Positions 61,301-64,000 of a DNA stretch of 64,000 nucleotides are shown here, one piece after another (positions within the stretch are counted from its first letter, which is position 1; every line of letters begins with the position of its first letter). The stretch comes from Algoriphagus lutimaris. GTDB lineage: Bacteria > Bacteroidota > Bacteroidia > Cytophagales > Cyclobacteriaceae. A program made the position numbers and the translations under genes. The stretch spans positions 702,384-766,383 of the forward strand of contig NZ_JAFIDJ010000002.1 in assembly GCF_017051705.1 (NCBI RefSeq). Direction: 5' to 3'. Under the pieces are notes generated by a model. The model did no database searches, was not told the origin of the DNA, and saw only the letters and a program-made list of their open reading frames with translations.

Positions 61301-63429
61301 TCAGAGTGTTCAATATCAGAAAGTTTAGATATAATACTTTTTGCAATTTCAAGTCGAACCTTCCGCTTTTCAATTTCCGAAAGTAAGCCTAAGGCAGCTT
61401 GTTGAATTTTATCATGTTGGAAACCGTAATCATCATCTCCCGAGCGCTCTTTTGTTTTAATGTTTTCAATGATGCATAGTTTTTCCGCAAATTTGAGTTG
61501 CATGTCTAGCTCCCCCTCAGAAATATCAACTAGACCACTCAAAATTTCTATTGAAAAGGTGTTTCCTATACAGGATGCATATTTCAAAGTAGTCTGAACC
61601 TCATCTGGAAGCCTGAAAAATAGCTCCGACATCAGGTCAATTACATTATCACTGATGCTTACACGATTGGCTTTCTCAATACTATAAGTCCAACTTTGTG
61701 TGTTTTGAGATACTTGGATTACCCCACTTTCATAGAGCGTAAGAAGGCATTGCCTGATAAAGAAAGGGTTTCCAAGCGTTTTCCTGTAAACTATTTTAGC
61801 TAGATCTTTTCCTGATTCTTTTGAAATTGAAAGAGAGTCTGCAATGATTTCTTCGACAGAATTTTGATCTAAAGGAGATAAAGCGAACTGGGTAGTAGTG
61901 ACCCCATGAGAATTAAACCGATCCAACATCAACATCATAGGATGTGAGGGAGAAACTTCATTTTCCCTGTAAGCACAAATAACAAGCAAGTGCTTTAAAC
62001 TTGAATCCATTAATGTATTTTCCAACCACCTTCTAGTAGTACTATCCAACCACTGTAAATCATCCAAGAAAATACATAGTGGATGATCCTCGCTTGCAAA
62101 AGACCTGATAAAGCTGTTAAAAACTTGGTCAAATCTATTTTTGGACTCATTCATAGGAAGTTGGGGAACTTCCACTTGCGGGCCTATCAACAATTCCAGA
62201 TCAGGCATGATATCAATGATCAGTTGACCGGAATTACCTACGGCTTTTAAAATTGACTTCCTCCAATAATCTTGTTGCTCCTCTCCCCGGATTAGAATTT
62301 GGTCGATAAGGTCATTTAATGCAATTAATAATGAACTTAAAGGAGGATTATTTTTGTATTGTTCAAATTTCCCTGAGATGAAAAACCCTCCACCTAAATC
62401 AATATATTTCTGAAACTCTCGGACAAAACTTGATTTACCTACTCCAGAGTATCCACTCACCAATGCCAATTCAGCTCTCTTGTTTTTTATTCGCTGAAAG
62501 ACTTCATTCATTTGTTTTAATTCCTCATCCCTTCCATAGATTTTGGAAGAAATCTGAAATTGATCTAATCGATCTTGAGTACCCAAAGTAAATTCGGTGA
62601 TCTCATTGATATCCAAAAGCCTATCCAAACACTGTTGCAGATCATTTAATAGCCCAGAGCAACTTTGGTACCTTTCACTTGTGTTTTTCTTCAACAGTTT
62701 TAAAACGACTTTACTGATAACCTGAGGAATATCATGACGCAACTTACTTGGTTCTTCTGGTAGCAATGCCAAATGAGCGTGCATCAGCTCCATGGGATCA
62801 GAAAAATTAAATATCGTTTTGCCTGTTAGCATTTCGTAAAAAACAGCCCCTATGGAATATAAATCAGTTCGATGATCAATAGGCCTGTTCATTCTTCCAG
62901 TTTGCTCAGGAGAAATGTAATGCAGTCCTAATTCCAAGGCCTCGCTCACATTGGAAAAATTAAGATCTCTACCTCTTTCTATCGCATAGTCAAAACCCCA
63001 AACTTTTATTTCTCCGTTCTTATCCACTATAATATTTGAGGAGTTAATATTTTTGTGGATGATATTTTTACTATGTAGGTAATTCACTGCTTTAGTGATC
63101 TCCATAGCAATTTTTAAAAAATTGATTAGGTCTAAATTCCCTTTTTTAAGATACTCAGATAAAGGCTCCCCAATCACATCCTCATTGACTATGATTGGCA
63201 AATTTTCCAAATATTCTAATCCTATGGGCTGAACAATATTTGGATGAGAAAGCTTTGATAAAATGGAATACTCTTGTTTTAAGTGATTCAAATCTCGAAA
63301 ACTAGGATAAGCCGAGCGAAAAGTTTGAATGGTCACAGGTTTCGAATCCTGAATCCGATTTGCTTTATAAACGATGTATCTTGAGTTCTCCCGAACTTTA
63401 TCCAGTATATCAAAGCTAAAATCAGGCAT
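58318..63429 (-). CDS. Pseudokinase / AAA ATPase / GAF / adenylyl cyclase signalling protein
   Basis: A 1703-residue cytoplasmic protein. Residues 1-270 form a protein-kinase fold with lost catalytic residues: beta3 Lys replaced by Gln35 (VTIQTF), HRD replaced by HKN (Asn127) and DFG replaced by GFD (WGFDYA, 144-149). Residues about 300-560 are an AAA_16 STAND-like ATPase with Walker A GYSGVGKSS (326-334) and Walker B LCIFLDDLQWLD. Residues about 700-1280 are TPR-like helical repeats. A GAF domain covers about 1316-1470. A short coiled coil follows. The class III cyclase covers about 1515-1700, with metal Asp1530 and Asp1574, catalytic Asn1650 and Arg1654, and adenine-selecting Lys1568 and Asp1643. 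It is an intact adenylyl cyclase controlled by the other modules. The 62-base gap to the VioB-like gene makes co-transcription possible. Confidence 0.85.
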   Translation of the reverse strand: MPDFSFDILDKVRENSRYIVYKANRIQDSKPVTIQTFRSAYPSFRDLNHLKQEYSILSKLSHPNIVQPIGLEYLENLPIIVNEDVIGEPLSEYLKKGNLDLINFLKIAMEITKAVNYLHSKNIIHKNINSSNIIVDKNGEIKVWGFDYAIERGRDLNFSNVSEALELGLHYISPEQTGRMNRPIDHRTDLYSIGAVFYEMLTGKTIFNFSDPMELMHAHLALLPEEPSKLRHDIPQVISKVVLKLLKKNTSERYQSCSGLLNDLQQCLDRLLDINEITEFTLGTQDRLDQFQISSKIYGRDEELKQMNEVFQRIKNKRAELALVSGYSGVGKSSFVREFQKYIDLGGGFFISGKFEQYKNNPPLSSLLIALNDLIDQILIRGEEQQDYWRKSILKAVGNSGQLIIDIMPDLELLIGPQVEVPQLPMNESKNRFDQVFNSFIRSFASEDHPLCIFLDDLQWLDSTTRRWLENTLMDSSLKHLLVICAYRENEVSPSHPMMLMLDRFNSHGVTTTQFALSPLDQNSVEEIIADSLSISKESGKDLAKIVYRKTLGNPFFIRQCLLTLYESGVIQVSQNTQSWTYSIEKANRVSISDNVIDLMSELFFRLPDEVQTTLKYASCIGNTFSIEILSGLVDISEGELDMQLKFAEKLCIIENIKTKERSGDDDYGFQHDKIQQAALGLLSEIEKRKVRLEIAKSIISKLSDIEHSDYVYIVTDHLNYAQELILDQDLLKKLVELNISASIRAKYANAYESGLSYIKNAMELVQSKNLNVSRETLRDLNLQRAESEHLAGNNTYVVDYFDEALNNAEDVIEKAKITIRKIQFYNNIRNFEAAYKVCREVTSELGVSIPASFSPPSLAIEFVKYKAMMGKRDVEELIDLPEMSDEKLKTAILLMAAAGQSAFQIKPELCVLVCAIMVNLCLKHGNTDGGFIGFLGFGPVFHSGILGFRTTGYKIGQLTLGLVDKYQNYGARAEVNFVTGYFAIPWKKPAKEMEGYWLTAYEAGLEVGDLFHASCASCAMVQSYFMRGVQYDLVLESCNSYLDFLKRFQIEEGILTMSAISQSIKNLQGKTNSIDSFSDEGFNENEYVKKLENFNSRHFAHFYYINKMQSLYLWEEYEKAYEVSLTSDIYLKDSPGMLHTAEHYFYKGLILACLIPNANRVNNLKWKRALSSIVKKFKKYTQQSSSNFEHKYRLLSAELALIQGDLEKAQSEYYEALNCSEKNEYLQIQALVNRRLFELNLKDGKKKIAAIHLSDAEYLYNLLGAKGIVDLMASKRSSSNFSRMEFRFGQRADEKGVSQKFSNNDLDLKSVLKSSEAISKEIKLKDLLKILMKIIIENAGAQRMVLLLKTENEFTVQSESCTKNDEPNLFENLPLKSFESIAKEVVLYALKNKESVILENAVQDKRFRKDPYILKEKLKSIMIVPLMKQSEVTGIIYLENNLIEGAFTIERLNLINILSSQMAISLENAMLYQNMEDKIRLRTKQLNEEKEKSEELLLNILPPEIASELKNNGMSKARNFDDVSVMFTDIVNFSGLCEVLTAEELVAELNYFYCEFDRIVDRYGIEKIKTVGDSYMCAGGLNFTKEFDASNIILAAFEINEFIQEHMKSKISEGKPPIGMRIGIHTGPVIAGIVGIKKFAYDIWGDTVNVASRMETAGESGKINISGQTYELIKDKFNCTPRGKIKVKNKGQVEMYFVDSKI

Positions 63430-63682
63430 TAAAAAATTATTAGTCGTTAATTGAAGTTTTAGTTCAACAATGAAAGACCTTTACGGAAAAACATGTTGGT
63501 TCATAAACGTCTTAAAGTACAAACATTTTTGAATTTAATTAAAAAAATTACTCCAATAATCATGTAAAATGGACAATAATAATATTTGCAAAAATCATTA
63601 TTTACTCCACCTCACCTGAGAAAATTTTAAACTCTTCCTATTCCCAAACAAAAAAGGATTTGCCTTTGTATCTTTGCCAGCT

Positions 63683-64000
63683 ATGACTTTGAGCACATTA
63701 TCCTCCAAAATAGACATTGATTCTTTTGACCCTAAGAATTTTATCATCATAAAAAATGCGAGGGTCAATAACTTAAAAAGTCTAAGTGTCGCCATTCCAC
63801 GAAATAAATTGATTGTCGTGACCGGACTATCGGGTTCAGGTAAATCTTCTCTGGCCTTCGATACACTTTTTGCTGAAGGACAACGCATGTATGTGGAAAG
63901 CCTTTCTTCCTATGCACGGCAATTTTTGGGAAGGATGGAAAAACCCGATGTAGAATACATCAAAGGTGTAGCTCCGGCCATAGCGATCCAACAAAAAGTC
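63683..64000 (+). CDS. uvrA: UvrA excinuclease subunit, N-terminal part
   Basis: The gene is cut by the window end; 106 codons are visible. The first ABC ATPase Walker A is [20 protein letters not shown], followed by [20 protein letters not shown] and [20 protein letters not shown], the characteristic N-terminal signature of UvrA, which detects DNA lesions in nucleotide excision repair. The ATG at 63683 is used. TATCTTTG at 63669-63676 matches the -7 consensus but sits only six bases upstream, with no -33 partner. If it is the real promoter, the message would be leaderless. It is divergent from the cyclase gene, with 253 bases between. Confidence 0.93.
   Translation, partial: MTLSTLSSKIDIDSFDPKNFIIIKNARVNNLKSLSVAIPRNKLIVVTGLSGSGKSSLAFDTLFAEGQRMYVESLSSYARQFLGRMEKPDVEYIKGVAPAIAIQQKV

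Noticed and set aside
63669-63676. TATCTTTG as promoter of a leaderless uvrA message
   Set aside because: Only the -7 half is present and no -33 element can be found. Kept only as a remark in the gene entry.
1-64000. CRISPR arrays, tRNA or rRNA genes, insertion sequences
   Set aside because: No regularly spaced repeats, no cloverleaf-like sequence with conserved tRNA boxes and no transposase or integrase frame were seen by eye.

Overview
The window looks like chromosomal DNA of a member of the Bacteroidota, most likely a marine or aquatic Cytophagales/Cyclobacteriaceae bacterium (Algoriphagus-like). The reasons are an AT-leaning base composition, weak ribosome binding sites, many Sec lipoproteins, TAnnTTTG-type -7 promoter elements, stand-alone LytTR proteins and Bacteroidota-type families (DUF1680/GH127, secreted GalM, sulfatases). 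No rRNA, tRNA, CRISPR, integrase or transposase was seen. The genus assignment is inference.

Layout. 1-5.7 kb: end of a HupE/UreJ-like membrane protein, a macro-domain hydrolase, a small Cys-rich protein, a LytTR membrane regulator, a serine hydrolase lipoprotein with a lipocalin-like partner, and an esterase with TPR. 5.7-10.1 kb (minus): a tight three-gene operon of ATP-grasp ligase, a 662-residue protein with a possible Cys/His/Asn triad, and an alanine-racemase-like PLP enzyme. This is the best candidate here for an undescribed biosynthetic system. 10.1-10.8 kb: a long divergent intergenic region with inverted repeats. 10.8-20.8 kb: secreted arylsulfatase (with an in-frame G8 tract), DUF1254/DUF1214 lipoprotein, GH31 glycosidase, a Tat-exported two-subunit molybdenum hydroxylase and a Tat-exported DsrE-like protein.

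21.0-26.6 kb: a LysR regulator divergent from a small unknown protein, dabB and dabA, which form an energy-coupled inorganic-carbon (DAB) uptake system. 26.7-31.9 kb: methyltransferase, alpha/beta hydrolase, an unusual DUF4242/cyclase-like/AraC regulator, and a truncated globin. The globin promoter carries two 13-bp direct repeats exactly 21 bp apart, next to a -33/-7 promoter. An FAD-linked sugar-acid/alditol-type oxidase follows. 32-43.7 kb: amidohydrolase, a second sulfatase with a non-canonical active-site motif, DHFR-like protein, secreted esterase, PQQ dehydrogenase, methyltransferase, a small membrane protein, and an operon of two penicillin-binding-fold serine hydrolases plus a DUF1801/YdeI protein.

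43.7-52.1 kb: galM, a GH2 enzyme and a GH127 enzyme (a minus-strand glycan-degradation group), then an M28 peptidase and another serine hydrolase. 52.1-54.8 kb (minus): pnuC, a NadR-type kinase and a third sulfatase with overlapping ends. 54.9-63.4 kb (minus): a 1703-residue pseudokinase/AAA/GAF/adenylyl cyclase signalling protein, then a protein resembling the N-terminal part of VioB/RebD-type pigment enzymes without their ferritin-like domain, overlapping a kelch-like lipoprotein. The window ends inside uvrA.

Overall theme: extracellular polysaccharide and sulfate-ester turnover (three sulfatases, GH31, GH2, GH127, esterases, aldose epimerase), periplasmic sugar or aldehyde oxidation (PQQ dehydrogenase, molybdenum hydroxylase, FAD oxidase) and carbon-dioxide capture. 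No SusC/SusD pair is present in the window.
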